Shown: piece after piece, positions 44,127 to 57,290 of the stretch
Layout of the letters: every line of letters begins with the position of its first letter
How positions within the stretch are numbered: the stretch's first letter is position 1
Source: Melieria omissa
Lineage: Eukaryota > Arthropoda > Insecta > Diptera > Ulidiidae
Direction: 5' to 3'
Assembly (NCBI GenBank): GCA_963971225.1
Contig: OZ020268.1
Coordinates: 47,728,404 to 47,792,403, forward strand
DNA: 64,000 bases
Program-made: the position numbers and the translations under genes
Notes under the pieces: model-generated
The model's database searches: none
Told to the model about the DNA's origin: nothing
Seen by the model: only the letters and a program-made list of their open reading frames with translations

Positions 44127-44880
44127 GAAGTATAGAAAGCCGAGCGGAATAAGTTTGCAGGAAATGTAAACTCGGAATAGTTTTGCTTAGACCACCTAAA
44201 TATTTTATTAACCTTGTTGCTGCTTTTTTTATAATTAATATTTATAATTAATATATATTATTAATAATTATAATTAAATGTGAAAGATAAGTTTTCAGCG
44301 TAAAATTTTATTTCAAGAAAAAAATAGTAATCATTTAATTTTAATTAAAAACCCTATTTCGGTAGAATATTTATGCTAAGAAAAACGATTTTCTTTATTA
44401 TTTAAACTAAAAAAAATAATAATAAACTTTTTATTTTGATTAAAAAGCCTATTTTCGTGGAATATTTGTGTTGTTAATGTCTTAACCAGAAACAATTGAA
44501 AAAATATGAAAAATTCGATGTAGTTGAAAATAACTCAAAGTATTTTCAAGTATGAAAGGAACATTAACTCCTTTCTTTGTGGCAAAAAATCTACTTGAAC
44601 AATTAAATAACTATTTAAAAAAAATGAAAAATTGCTCTACAAAGTAACAAGATTATAAAGATAAATTAATCGAATTTACTTAAAATATTTACATTTTATA
44701 GCTTTTTATTTTATTTCATTAAAATTTCTTAATTTAAATTTTTGTTTTATTTCATTTATTCCTCGCAAGTGACCTGACACGCCCATTTCTAAAGCATTTC
44801 AAACATTTATATGTTACGTTTTTAATTGTCTATCTTTCATAGTTGCTCATCACTAATCTCCACACCCGACAGCACTTTTC
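44127..44880. other. AT-rich spacer after the mariner
   Basis: No gene or structured repeat was seen. TTATTAATTATAATTA-type palindromic words occur around 44235-44280. Confidence 0.6.
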
Positions 44881-46006
44881 TTCGCTCGTACTATCCGCGC
44901 GAACACGCTCCGTGCCAGTTGGTTAATATCGCTCATGTTGGCAGCACTGCACCGCCATATTAACGAAAAAAGGAGTCGTCGTTTCTTGGCGTGTGTGGCG
45001 CTGGAATTTACTGAAAATCTTACAAATTCGCTGCTTTTTACCTAATTATCAATTCGAATTATTGCAAATCAATGAAAAGGCAACGTTTGATGTGAACGCA
45101 AAGCGAGATTATTGTGTGCTGATAGTACGAAAAGCGGAACGCGCAGAAAATCGCAGCCCGAGTGAGGAAGAACGGTAATTTTTTTTGGTGCTGTAGCAGC
45201 AGTAGCAAATTGAAAACGATTGTTGGCTGTGCAGAAAAATCACAAAAATGACAAGTTAAAAGCAGAAAGAGAAAAAAGCAGTGCAAAAAATTACGATTCA
45301 AATGAAAAAAGGCAAGGGGATTGCTGCAGTACGTGCAACGAACGCAACAAAAGGTGAAACAATTTCACATATTGAGTAGGAAAAAGGAAAATCGTACGGA
45401 AAGTCAGACGAAGAGGAGAAGGAAAAGTTGAAAGAGAAGTTGTTGCAAAGTGAATGTGTGTGCGTGTGGTTGTGCGCTTGAAAAGCTGAGCCAGCCAACC
45501 AGCCAGCCAGCTAGCAGTTGCCGAACGAACAAGCTAAAGCGAAAAAAGAAAAATCGAATCGAACAAACGCCAAAAAGGAGAAAAATTAAAACGTACGAGC
45601 GAGCTGTGAGTGCTGTGCAGAAATTGATATTGAAAATTTGTGGCAATCGTTAAGAGAAAAATCGTTCGACACGTCTGAAAACTTCAATTTGATTTAGTTT
45701 TTTTGTTCCTTTCGGCAAATGCTTGTGTAATTTTGATTAAATATTGGTTTCTGTGGAAAGCGAAAAATTGAAAAAGTAAAAGTTGCGTAAAATTGCGAGC
45801 GAATCGAATCGATGTGAAAAGTCTTCCCACTTGTACTAAGAGGAGGCCGACCGACCTACCGACAGATCGACGATCAAAAGAATAAAAGTCTAGCAAGAGT
45901 GTAAGCGCAAGCAAGCAACCAATAAATTAAAAACCAAACGCAACGAAACGAAAAAGTAGAAGGCACGGCAGCAAGTGTAGTGAGTGCGAGCGTGCGTGTG
46001 TGTTCT
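44881..46006 (+). promoter_or_regulatory. Possible non-coding first exon of a downstream + strand gene
   Basis: Composition rises abruptly after 44860. The text (AAAAG/GAAAAG-rich, then GAGCCAGCCAACCAGCCAGC, then many GTGAG/GTGCG words) looks like the long leaders of fly genes. A strong splice donor, TTCT|GTAAGT, stands at 46006/46007. No long frame with coding character exists, so this would be a 5' UTR exon. The gene it would belong to, and its coding exons, are not identifiable within the window. Confidence 0.3.
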
Positions 46007-49000
46007 GTAAGTAGTGCCGAGAGTGTTAAAAGAGAATTTTCAGAATTTCTTCTGACGCCCAGCTGGAATTGAAAAAGGACAAATTGAGGAGGAAAATTGT
46101 CAATTGTTGCGTGCTAATTGATATTTTGGCGTGCGATTCGTTTTGGCATTGAGTTTTTTGGTCGATTCGCTCACGTTCATGCGCTAACATTTGCAACTGC
46201 AATCGATGTGTGCGGCTGAGACTAGCCGTGTGTGTATGCGTTTTGCGTGGATACTGCAAATTGAAACGCTTTGCAGTGCGGTGAGCCATTCACAAGCGAG
46301 CAGAATCAGCAATTTACAAATTAGTCGAAACGCTTTGTCCAGCGCAAAAAAGTGCATTAGAAAAGTTGACTCGAAAAGGGCGTCGAGTCGTTGGGCAAAG
46401 GAAATTCCGCTACGAAGCACCAGCAGTGGTGGCAAATGAGCAAGAAGGAATAGAAAGAAGAAGAAGCACTAGCATCAGCAGTGCAATGTGTTTTGCGGAG
46501 GGGGACGAATTGACATGTAGAAAAATTTACTGCTATCCTTGAAACATTGCGAACAGCAAGCAGAAAGCGGGAAGAAGAGCGAAAGCGCGGTGCCGTGAAG
46601 ATGAACCAGAAAAGCTGATTTCTGTTTCAATTTGCTTTCCAATCGGCTTCGTTTTCGTTGTCCGGACGTGCGAACGAGCTGGCTGGTGCGTGCAGACGAA
46701 CCTGCAAATTCGTTGTGCCTGGTCGTCGTGTGCTAAAGCGAGCTGGCAGTCGTGCGCAAAATGCCCATTGCCGTGGCCGTCGTAGTTGTTGCTTTCCAAT
46801 TACGTTTTCCAATTGGTTGCAGTGTGCGGTTGAAAGCGAATTGAACGCAGAGTTGCACAGCGCCCGCACACGCATTTGACACTTGACAACTGTTCGCTCT
46901 TTCTTTCGCTCTCCGTTCGTTGCTCGCTCGCCCACAATTGTGGGTAAATTTAAATGAATCTGATTGGAATGGCAGCCTCCATAGACCCACAGACGTTAAT
47001 AGTCCGCATTAGCATTTGATTAGATTGCAATTAATTCGATTAAGTCGTGCCGCATCACTTCCGCGTAGTGCGAGTGATTTCAACGGCTGTGCGTCGTCCG
47101 TCCACAGCTGGTTCGTTCATCGCCGCACAGGTACATACAAAATGTTCGGTTTTCCAACGTTCCACGTTCATTTGCCCGTCGCTGCGCCGCGCTCTTCGCT
47201 TTCAATTGTTGCGCAGCGCGCTTTCGTTTCAATATTCGTTTGCGGCGGCAGCGAACAGTGGCGAGTTGTGTGCTGCTATTGCCAATTGCGTCGTTTTAAT
47301 TTTAATTTGCTTGCGTGTTTGAAAATTTTACACTCAACTTAATTTTATTTCTGGCAGAAAAGTGTTTTTAATTTGCGCTGCAACGCCATTCGGCATTGTC
47401 ACTGCGTTTCAACGTTGCGCCGCAGCTCGCACTGAAAAAGTGAAATTTTCTACATTTTATTTTGTGCTTATTTCTTTCTTAATTGCACCTTGCATCATCG
47501 TCGACATCCGTCCGCCCCACCCCCTGCAGTCTGAAGTTGTCTCAAATTCGCTGCACTTCCTCGTTCAATTCGATTCGCTGCCCATTATTAGTCGCTTGAA
47601 CTTCGCCAGCACTCGGAAGTGCAGTCGCACCTTCGTGGACGTGTGTGCAGGCGAGTGCGATGACAATCACTTGTCAGTGCCTAATTGAATTTGTCTGCTT
47701 CTCTGTGTGCTTATCGGCTGTTGCTTTGCCTCTTATTTATCTCGCTATTTCCTCTACACTTCTATTTGCTGTTCTTCTATTTCCACAAACGAATTTGATT
47801 TTCTGTCATTCACCTATAGGGTAAAGGTTAGCCACCAGCCAGCGCAACATTTCTATAGTTCTCTCCACTGACAGCTGCTGAGCAATGTTCAAAGCACAGT
47901 TTTGCAACCAAAAAACTCAGTAAACTCTACTCGGTCTCATTGGTTTTCTCACATAAACAATTTAGCTGACAGCTGTTTTTCCATATTTTCTTTCATTGCG
48001 ATTAGCTGCCGATAGCTGTTGTTGTTCACGTCGATATATTTGCTGTTGTTGATTGGTTTATTGCGTTAAATAATTTGGTGTATGTAGTCTGGTCGGCTCC
48101 ATGGCAGAGTTTATTGACACAAATAGTTGATCAAGCTGATGGCAAAGCCCATTGATTGATTTCTAACGTCGGCTCTGTCAAGCAGACCGCATATTTATAG
48201 AAAGTGTAGAATTATATAAAAGAGTTGTATGTTTTACATATTTAACAAATGACTTGGACAGTTCTCGAATTACACTTTGACGGGTATTATATATATAGCT
48301 TTTCAAATTTTCATTTTCAACACAAAGTCGTCAGCACCCCGAGGACCAAAAAAGTGATGGGAAGCCGTTCGGTGATGTTCGGTGCATTTTGTTATTAATT
48401 TTAACATAGCCTGACTGGAAAAATTTATAACTTGGGCGACTAAGTAATTCTTACTTCTGTGATAAGCCAGAAGAACGGTGAAGATAAAAACCTGGCAACT
48501 GATTCGTGAAGGTCCATTCGTCTGGGAAGGTGTTTTTTAGGAGCCAACATGCAGTGTTTACCTCTGTTAATACGAAGCATTATGTTAGTTATGGAAGAAT
48601 GCAAAGGTTGAAAAGCAGAAATTTGTAGGAAGCATCTATGGACACGTGATTTTTGAATCTATCAGTAAGAGAACATTTCCTAGACTCACTGAATTGAAGA
48701 AATTTGGTAGCTCGGGGTAGTTCAATTGCGTAATGTCCTCTTTCACAAGCCAATGTAGACCCAAGCATAGCTTCCTGCTGCGACATAATGCATGGTGTGC
48801 TCAAGAGTCTACTCTGATGAATGTAATGGGTGCTGAGCGAAGATTCCACAGGGAGACCATGCTACAGAACTATCTTTCGCTGTAATGCTTGGCGCGTTGG
48901 AACAATGTACCAACGTAAAATGTCTTAAGTTACAGTGCTTGAGCGGGTTGCTCGGGAAATACCGGAAGTGATGGATTTCTCATCACCGCTATGTAGTTAT

Positions 49001-52000
49001 TAAAGATGTATCTGTGGAATAGAGTCACGCATGCCAAGTTTGGATGTTGTTTCACGGAGTCTTACGATTTGAAACTTAAACTTAAAGATCCAAATGGAGT
49101 TTTGAAGCTCCCGTCAGCAGTTACGAGTTAAACCGCATTTTTGGTGGATAATTTGTATGAATGATGTTTAGTTCTGACGAAGTGAAATATTTTTTGCACC
49201 GCTCTAGGTGCTTCTGCACTTTGCTGTCAAAAAGACGATGGTTCTAACTAAGAACTAACTAAAAACACGGTTAAGCGTATGTGACATTCGAGGAAAAACT
49301 CATCGTTATGTGATGCTGTTTGTTGATTTTGACAGCATCTAGCTTCTCTCTGGGCAGAAAGAACTTGTTTAAGGACTTTGCAAGGAAAGCGAAAGTTGTT
49401 ATTCAATTGTCTACTTAGTCCATTGTCTGTTTTATAGGAAAAATTGCTGATTTGAGAGTTGAACCTTCAAGGACACAAAAAAACACTGGGGACACATGGG
49501 GTAGCAAGTGTGTTTGTTGTGAAACAACAATGAAGAAACAGTGGAACAATGAGAGACAGTTTTAATATGTTTTAAAGTCTTAAAGATAGTGCAGTTGATT
49601 TATATAATTCTGATATTTTACAGAGTTCTCAACTGTAAAAAGGCTGAATTATTGTCAATAGATCGCGCGTGGCGTAGTAACTCAAATGGGTTCACGAAGA
49701 CCATAGTGTATACATTTGGATATCACAGAAAATCTTCAACTCTAATTTTCCAGACTTCAGCAGATTTGTAGAGAGTCGTAAGGCGTTGGTTATTGCCCGA
49801 TCAATATGGTTGACATTAAATGGGAATCCAACCACATGCTATCACTTCCGATTTGAGGTAGGACAGTGACACACAACGTGCAGGACGTTCTTCTCTTCTT
49901 ACTGTTGCGACAGTAGTTATTCAAACGTACATGTCTTGTATTTCTTGACAACACCGAAACTGTTACAAAGACAATATCTCACCCAAGTCTAGTCAGGTAT
50001 CTTAACATTATGTTGGAATCCAATTGACATTGACGATGGAATCCTCATCAATAAGCTCACTTTGGGTCAACGAGGTGTTGATTCTCCACTGCAGGCTGGA
50101 GTCGTTTATTGATTGACATTTCTTGTTTGCTAGGACAAGTCCCGCAGTCTATTCGATCAGACGTCAAATGGTTGCATTGCGTGCTATTTCAGAAATGCCC
50201 AGCTAGCTTATCTGCACTTGACTTGTTTATCATCGCCAGGTTGTCAGATGGTTGCACGTGAAAGCACCAATGCCAAATTAATGAAACGTTGCTTCATTAT
50301 TAAGCAACACGGGGAAACATATAACAGTTCAACTGTGTGCTTGCGCAAACACAAAAATGATTGAGGGTCGAATTTGGTCTTTTTGGCTTGTTCGACTAGT
50401 TTAATCTGCTGTTAATTCGCGTTGTACATTTCATTCAATATTTTATCTGGGTGATTAGTAACGTTATCAGTGTTGAGGTGCCTTGATAAGAAGCGCAGCT
50501 GGAGGTGGGGTTGCGATTCGCGCCTTCATTTTAATAAATCAAGTGTTCTTGTTGGTCTGAAAGTCTTAAAACTTTTTATCTCATTCCATGTTTGATTACC
50601 GCATTCACCAACGAATCACCACCAATTGTGGGACCTTACTCTGCTACAGATTGCATAGTTGCAAGACGAGGTCGATGGCCCCTTGCACACGATCATCCAG
50701 TCCGGCTGTATCAATATTTCACTAGTTTAAGGCATGTTTCGAACTATTGAAACTATTCACTATTTTGCGTGATTAACTGAAAATCACAACCTTTTGGCTT
50801 AATGTACAAGTACGCATAGACTCTTTGTTGTTATCTGCTTTTTTTTTAATTACTTATTATTTTAAACAATAATCTTATCAACGAATCTTATTAATTAATC
50901 TTATCAGTAAATTTCAATAATAAGAAAGCCCAAAGACTGCATGTGGGGTGGGGCAGAGATGCAGAGTTTGTTCAAGCAGCACTCGGTAACGTAACACCAG
51001 CAAACAAACAGACTGACCATACCCAAAGTGAAGATAATGCAGCAAATAGCATACAAATGGTTTCGTGTGTTGTTCGCCTACCTAGAACAACCGCAAATGC
51101 TGTACAACAACAATGACAATAATACCAACAATGCGAGCATTTTGCCGTTTGTGTAATAAATTGTTCACATTCCTAATGAAATTACGTGCGCGCAGTGGAA
51201 CAGGTGGTGCGTAGAGTATCGAATGGTATATTTGTATATCACTGTGTGGTAGAGATTTTCACAAAGGGGGGAGGGTGGTCAGGAAAGAAGGACTTGAAAG
51301 TAAAGTTTATTTGTGGCGTAATTTTTTCGAATTCTAGTTGACTTCAATGTTTAACATTATGTAAACGTTTTTAATTAGTTTTACTCAAAACAGTTTTATG
51401 TTATGAGAATCATGCGAAAGATGTATGTGTTCAATATAGATCTAACTTTAGGTAGCATCTGTAAGTTCTGGGCAAAGGCTGAGAAAAAACGACCACAAAA
51501 TCCTTTCCCAGGCACCTCTGCTTACCTAATTCGTCACACCAAGAGTTTTTAGGTCTTTTCTTCACCGTCGACCTACACAGCAGTAAACACGAGAAAATAT
51601 ATAGAAAAGTACTAGAACTTTAATCGAACTTGAATTCCACACAGTTATCAAATTTTAACAAGTTTCGTTTCTAAGATTTACTTACGTTTTATTCCATTTA
51701 TATGTCCAAATGGTGAAAATTAGGTATCAGAAGCAAATATGTTTTAGACAAAAACTAGGAAGTTCTTGGGGGGGTTCAACGCAAGGAGCTTCTTGGGGGG
51801 TTCAACCTCCCTCAAACATTTGTGGAAAAAGTGATTTCAAATGGTATTGGCCTCAAAAGTTATGTTCAGCGCCCCTCCCCCAAATTAAATCTTGTGTGCG
51901 CCTCTAGATTACATTGGCTTCTTTAAGTGCATAACCATAGTCGCAATTTTTGTCGCATGGTGTTAGGTCTGTATGTGTGTGTCTAGGCATGAGTGCAAAT

Positions 52001-52275
52001 CGAGTAGAGTAGATAGCAAAATATAAGCAAATCGAAAGAATTGCGTTTTTTATTATCAGCTCTGCGTTTGTTGCGTTTTCTTTGTTAATGAAATTGAATT
52101 TGTGTTGTTGTTGTCTATCATAGTTCGTATACGTGTCTGTGCTGTTTGGTTAAAGTAACTAATTTTGCGAATATTGCAAGGAGCTGCTGACTGCGCTCAA
52201 GACACGCGCACATAAAACCAAACAGACAGACAGCCAGTATTGGTCTGTGTGTAATTGTAGTGCATTGTAGATATG
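46007..52275. other. Non-coding DNA, probably intron or intergenic
   Basis: 46007-47700 is still GC-moderate with open frames on both strands (for example 47362-47688) that show no domain. From 47800 on it is ordinary AT-rich DNA. At 51760-51810 a CTTGGGGGGGTTCAAC segment is duplicated 30 bp apart. No gene, tRNA or clear transposon was recognised. Confidence 0.45.
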
Positions 52276-52277
52276 TA

Positions 52278-53711
52278 GAGTAAGTTCGAGTAATGTGATA
52301 TGGTCGGGTAATGTGATATAGTGGCTTATTTCACAAATGCGTTGACCTTTTCCAAAATTAACATTTTTAAAACATCATAGCAAGTAAAAAACTCGTGCTG
52401 CATGTGTTTGCTTAAATAGTTTACAGTGATTGTGATGACGTGATTTGAGTAGTGCTTGCCCAAGTTTTTGGTCATGAAGTTTGAAAGCATAAAAGGTACA
52501 AAAAACATATTATTAGAAAGTTCGAGGCCAATCAAAAGTAAATCAGTGATATCGATTATGAGTTTGCGAGCTACGCTCTTAACAAAATTATTGTTTTTTT
52601 GTAATCTTTTTTTCGCAAAAAGTCAATTTCGGGTAATGTGATATACTACATAACTGTACCCAAACTTATGACAGTAGTGATATTTGTATACAGAAATGTA
52701 TATATGCTTAATTTTATAATATTTGAATTAGAATAGTCTCAAAAATCTGTTGTGCTTACGTTTCAAATAAGAAAAATCCATGAAATCATGTTTCTCGATA
52801 CAAATTTTTAACCCTTGGTTTACCCCGTCAGATTGTGATTTTCCGAAAAAAAATTAGAATCACTTCTCTAATAATTTTTGACGAGGATTTGACCAAGTTG
52901 ACCATTTCACCAAGTTTGAAACTAATAGGTCTGCTAAATAACGTTTTTTTCGGGTATATCACGTTACCCGCCGATGGTATATCACATTACCCGCCACTTT
53001 TTTCAGACGCCAATTTTCGGATATTTTCATTTGTAATTAGAAAACTTGTCAACAGTTTATCTTAAAGAGTTAAAAGTCTTACAGTCAAACCTAAATTGGA
53101 GCGTCAGCGGCAAGCAACTGTCAAAATTGCTTCATGCCCATACAAATTGTATGGGGCAAACCGTAATTGAAACGCTCTGACGCTGAGCTATTCGAATTTC
53201 CAAGCGCGTTAGCAGTTGAAGTTGGCTGCGAGAAACAAAAACGCCTGTGATTTATATTTGATTTGATTTAAATTGTGAGGAATTTATTCAAATAAGAGCT
53301 AAGTTTTGCAAAATAATAATAGTTTGTTGGTGTTTTGACAACTAAACAGATATTTTTTTGACATTTGTTTTCGTTTCATGATTTTGACAATCCTAACGCA
53401 ACGCTTCAATTTCGGTATGCCGCACTGAGCGAGAGCGTCAGAAAACGCAACGCTCAACGCTCCAATTTAGGTTTGACTGTTAGTTATACTAAATAATGCG
53501 TCAGTCACCAGTTTGACACCAAAAACAGTGTCTTTCAAGGCAAAGTGTGTCGGGAATCGCCGTAAAACAAACAGGTATATCACATTACCCGAACTTACTC
53601 TAACGTCAGACTTAATAATCTTAGATATACTAAATAATGTGTCAGTGAGCAGTTTGCGACCAAAAAATATCTTTTAAGGGAAAACAGGTATCACATTACC
53701 CGAACTTACTC
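52278..53711. mobile_element. TA-flanked terminal-inverted-repeat element with nested insert
   Basis: The left end GAGTAAGTTCGAGTAATGTG at 52278 is matched in reverse by CACATTACCCGAACTTACTC ending at 53600 and again at 53711. All three ends abut TA (52276-52277, 53601-53602, 53712-53713), as in Tc1/mariner-type elements. The right end is duplicated in tandem (about 53484-53600 and 53626-53711). Internal copies of the GGGTAATGTGATATA word occur near 52305 and 52630, and reversed near 52960-52995. No transposase could be recognised, so it is probably non-autonomous. Confidence 0.7.
53082..53479. mobile_element. Nested MITE with TTA target duplications
   Basis: 398 bp with perfect 23-bp terminal inverted repeats (53082-53104 and 53457-53479) beginning CAGTCAAACCTAAATTGGAG, flanked by TTA on both sides (53079-53081 and 53480-53482). 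Three-base TTA/TAA targets are typical of PIF/Harbinger elements (family knowledge), so that superfamily is the first guess; the CAGT start alone would also fit pogo-like ends. Near the left end CCCATACAAATTGTATGGG is a perfect hairpin. It sits inside the TA-flanked element, so it inserted later. Confidence 0.75.
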
Positions 53712-53713
53712 TA

Positions 53714-54222
53714 TATCAATTCTTGGTGCTTTGTAAATTAGGTGTTTCGTACGCAACACGCTAGCAATAAAATGTCAAAGTGCCACATAAAAAGCACCAA
53801 TTGCAAGAAAATGAATTGTTTTCAACTTAGGTTTTGGTCTATATAAGTTTTAAAACTGAAATTTGTTAGTTGAACTATCAATGTTTTAAGTTGAGTTCTT
53901 TTTTAATAATTTTGAATTGAACAAAATGCCGAATATATAGTTGTTGTTGTAAAAGGAAAAACCAAAGTTCTGAAAAATTGCCAATCTCGTTTGTTCCTTT
54001 ATTAAGGGAATCACAATCAACTCAAAAAGATCTCCGAATAGAAGTCCATATCGCACATAAACTTTCTGTAACCCAACCAGATCTAAGCTTCGTTTTACAA
54101 AAGCGACGAATCGGCTTAAAAAAGTTTCAGAGTCCCTGTAGAACTTAATGAAGTCCGCAGAATCACCCAGCGGTGGGTCTTTCTAGATTTACTTTAAGAA
54201 GTTAAGAGTCTGGGCACTTCCT
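53714..54222. other. AT-rich spacer
   Basis: No gene or repeat recognised between the TIR element and the GCCGATTAATCGG repeat. Confidence 0.6.
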
Positions 54223-54571
54223 AGTAGATTCCGACCGATTCCCACTTTTTTGGCCGATGCCGATTAATCGGTCGAAACGGCGCGAATCGCCCTATGCCAA
54301 TCGCATAGATACGTTACAAAAGAACAAAAACGAATGAGCTACATTAAATATGCCTTTGTTTGTAATATATTTCACATAAATAACAACAATACGAAAAAAT
54401 AAAAATTAAGTTAAATTAAAAATAAAAACAAAAATAGAAATTGAGTGATTCAGTTTAAAAAAATAAATAAAAGTGGAGACAAAAATTAAAGTAAGAAAAT
54501 GGGTCAATGTGGCATCGGCCCCAATTTTTGTGGCCGATCCTAACCGATGCCGATTAATTGGTGGGTCTCTA
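54223..54571. repeat. Direct-repeat-bounded segment with GCCGATGCCGATTAAT
   Basis: TTGGCCGATGCCGATTAATC lies at about 54250-54270 and CCGATGCCGATTAATTGGTG at about 54545-54564, in the same orientation, each with a nearby GTGGCCGAT or TTGGCCGAT and a CCCA(C/A)TTTTT(T)G word. CCGATTAATCGG is a perfect palindrome. The sharp GC content at both borders and an AT-rich middle suggest a small repeat element or its two flanks. The class is not determined. Confidence 0.5.
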
Positions 54572-57290
54572 CTTGCTAGTCAAGGGTTGAGGCCGTAGCT
54601 GTGGTACAATCGATAGCAATGTCTATGTGCTGTGCCCATAGACACTTCCTATAATATAAAATAAATAAAAGTCTTAGTACATGAACCAAGAAAACTGTCG
54701 CACCTAAGCTGCGAAAATCGCAGAGTATTATTAGAATAATCACTCTAACCACAAAAAGTGATAGTTTGCTGAGATTTTTGAGCTGCACTTGGATTCAACA
54801 AAAAGTCCCAAGTTTTTAATTGAAAAGAACTTGAAATGTGTAATCAAATTATGTATTTCATTTCTCATTCCATGGTTGGTGCTTAATGCATTTTCGAATT
54901 TTTTCTTTCATTATTACATTTGAGTGACCATACATTTAATGCGGTTACAAAGCTTTTCCACAATTTTGCAGTGCAATGAAATTTTGTGGCTGCAGCTCAA
55001 AGCGTCCCACACACACACACACACACGCACAAGGGGACACCTTTGTCTGCTGACAGTAGTAATTTAATAAAAAAGAAAAAAATGTGCAATCACAGTTGCA
55101 GTGATTTGCAAATGACTAACGTTGCAAGTTGCTAGGCGACATACTGAAATTTTAATAGCTGCACTTTGGAGCGGCAGATGTGCAAAGAGAAAGGGGCCAA
55201 CGGCATTAAAGTGCCGCCTGTCACCCGTGCTTGGCGCTCTTCTCACCCTCGTTTTTCCGTTGGCATCCATTAGCAGTGAGACAATTAAATTAAATTGCAC
55301 TTAATTGAATTGCGCTGTCTGCGCTCTGTTGCTGGCAATGAATGAAATGGAAGAGTGCAGCGGTCGCAATGGGCACTGCAAAATTCTTTCGCAGCTTAAC
55401 ATGCGCACGAAACCAACAATAGCAACAATAACCCCATGACAACACCGACCCCATCTGCAATGACAACAACAACAGTCTATAACTTAACCCAATTTCGATG
55501 CCGCAAAACTTTGACAAAGTTTTTCTTGTCATTGATACTCTTTCAAAAGTTTGTGTGTGTATGGTCGCTGCCATTGTTTTGTTTATACAATAACGTTTTT
55601 TTGTTTTGTTTTACTTTTTGTTGGAGTTTAAGGGTTAAAGTTTTGTGACATTTGTTTCATCTTCAAAACAGCGTTTCATCTTCTTATCAAAACCCGTCCA
55701 GCTGTCCCACTTCTGCCTGAGCAAAGAAACCGCTTTGTGGGTTACATGCGTTGCGGTCGTCTTCCAGCGCCTTGGCCGCTACATTTTTTGTGGCATGCAA
55801 TTTTTCTGCTTGGAAACAGCAAAATCAACAATGAAATTGCGCTGTGGTAGCAACTATTCGAAAAAGCCAATACAAATGGCAAAGACAAATTCCTACACAT
55901 TCCCCTCAAGTGTAGTGCGGCAAGTAGAGAATTTTTCTAAACAAAAAGACCTAAAAAGGGCCAAAAGCTACAACAAACATTGCGTTCGTTGCACAGAGCA
56001 ACCCTCAAGCGAAGGAGTGGTAGTGGTTGTTGCTTTGCTGCCGATTTGACGATTTTCGCTTTGCCATTGCATACCTTTTCAGATTTTCCGCATGCGAGTG
56101 CTGCGTCCCCATCGTCACACTCGCTCTCAATTTTTGTCCGCCCACAAATATTTATAATCGAGCAGCGACACGTTCGCTGCGGCCGTCTTCGAATGAAGCA
56201 ACTTTTCACTCGCATTCCTGCACCACATGCGACCGTTCGATTAGGCCGTCGCATGACATCAAATTCCTGACTGCTTTGCTGCTGCATTGTGTCTTTGTGT
56301 GCTTTCCGCTGTTGCGCTCGCACCGTTTCTCAGATTTTATTGCGATTTTTATTGGCAAAGGGCTTTTCTTTGTTGGCATTTTTCGCAGCAGGCCCACGAG
56401 CAGCAATTTCAATTTCAATTCCAGTGCCCATTTGTTCCCTGCCTGGCAGCGCGCATGCTCCGCACTTTTACACTGTCTTTCCGTGTCAACCACTCAACCC
56501 CTCCCCAATTAGCGCCTCGTCCTTTTGCCGCTTGTCTGCACACATCTCCGCAATACTGCCTCACACACTCTGCTCCTCGTTAGTCGTTTTCGTTGTCGTT
56601 GTCCCCGAAAAATGTGTTTGTCATACTGACCCAAAGTAATGCGTTCCTTGTTGACGCTGCCTTCGCCTTGTCCGCCCTTGTGCGGCTGCTGCTACTGGCG
56701 CTACTTGGCGCCTTCACGCGCTCTCCATTTGCAATTTTCTGCGCCTCGTTTCGTTTTTCTTTCAGTGTTGCCGAAAAGCAGCTAACAACAACAACATAAC
56801 GCAACGAACGCTATCCGACGAATACCCAATTGAATTTCTTGCGAAATTTCGAAGAAATTCCCAGTCACGCAGCGTTCAGTCAGGCGCGCAGCACAAAATT
56901 TAAAGTCGACGAAAATAAAAAGTAAAAGTTGCTGTTTTCAGTTTTCATGATTTTAATTTTTGTATTTTTAGAAATTGTGAAAATGCTTTTTAATGGCTCA
57001 TAGCCCCAATGAACTCAGAGTAGTGTGACTATAAAATATGCTCTTGAAATTCGTTTCATGTAGGAGTTGCGCTTTTACAACGCAAGAATGATCTGTGTGT
57101 GTGTGTGTGTGGGGAAAAATTTATCAGACTATGTATTTATTGGTAGATTGGCCACTACAGAAATAACAGCGCAGGAAAGAAGCAAAGTGGTAATTGTAGA
57201 GAAAAGATCTTGATTTAGATGTCTTTAGATGTCTAATTGAAATGCTTGTCAGCCATAATGCGTGATTCAAATATTTAATTTGAGTTACTT
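54572..57290. other. Non-coding DNA with a GC-richer block at 55950-56900
   Basis: 54572-55900 has no recognised gene. In the GC-richer block, open frames on both strands (for example 55645-56049 plus, 55937-56323 minus) lack domains. At 56873-56882 GTTCAGTCAG matches the fly initiator TCAGTC, with an AGTCG downstream-promoter-like word about 27 nt later, one base short of the standard DPE spacing. This is a weak candidate promoter. Microsatellites: CA at 55008-55026, GT at 57095-57111. Confidence 0.35.

Noticed and set aside
47362..47688. 108-codon plus-strand frame with hydrophobic start
   Set aside because: No domain, no splice support, base use like the surrounding non-coding leader-type DNA, and overlapping open frames on other frames.
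55645..56323. Overlapping 134- and 128-codon frames on opposite strands
   Set aside because: Neither shows a recognisable domain or codon bias; both come from a GC-moderate stretch where stops are rare.
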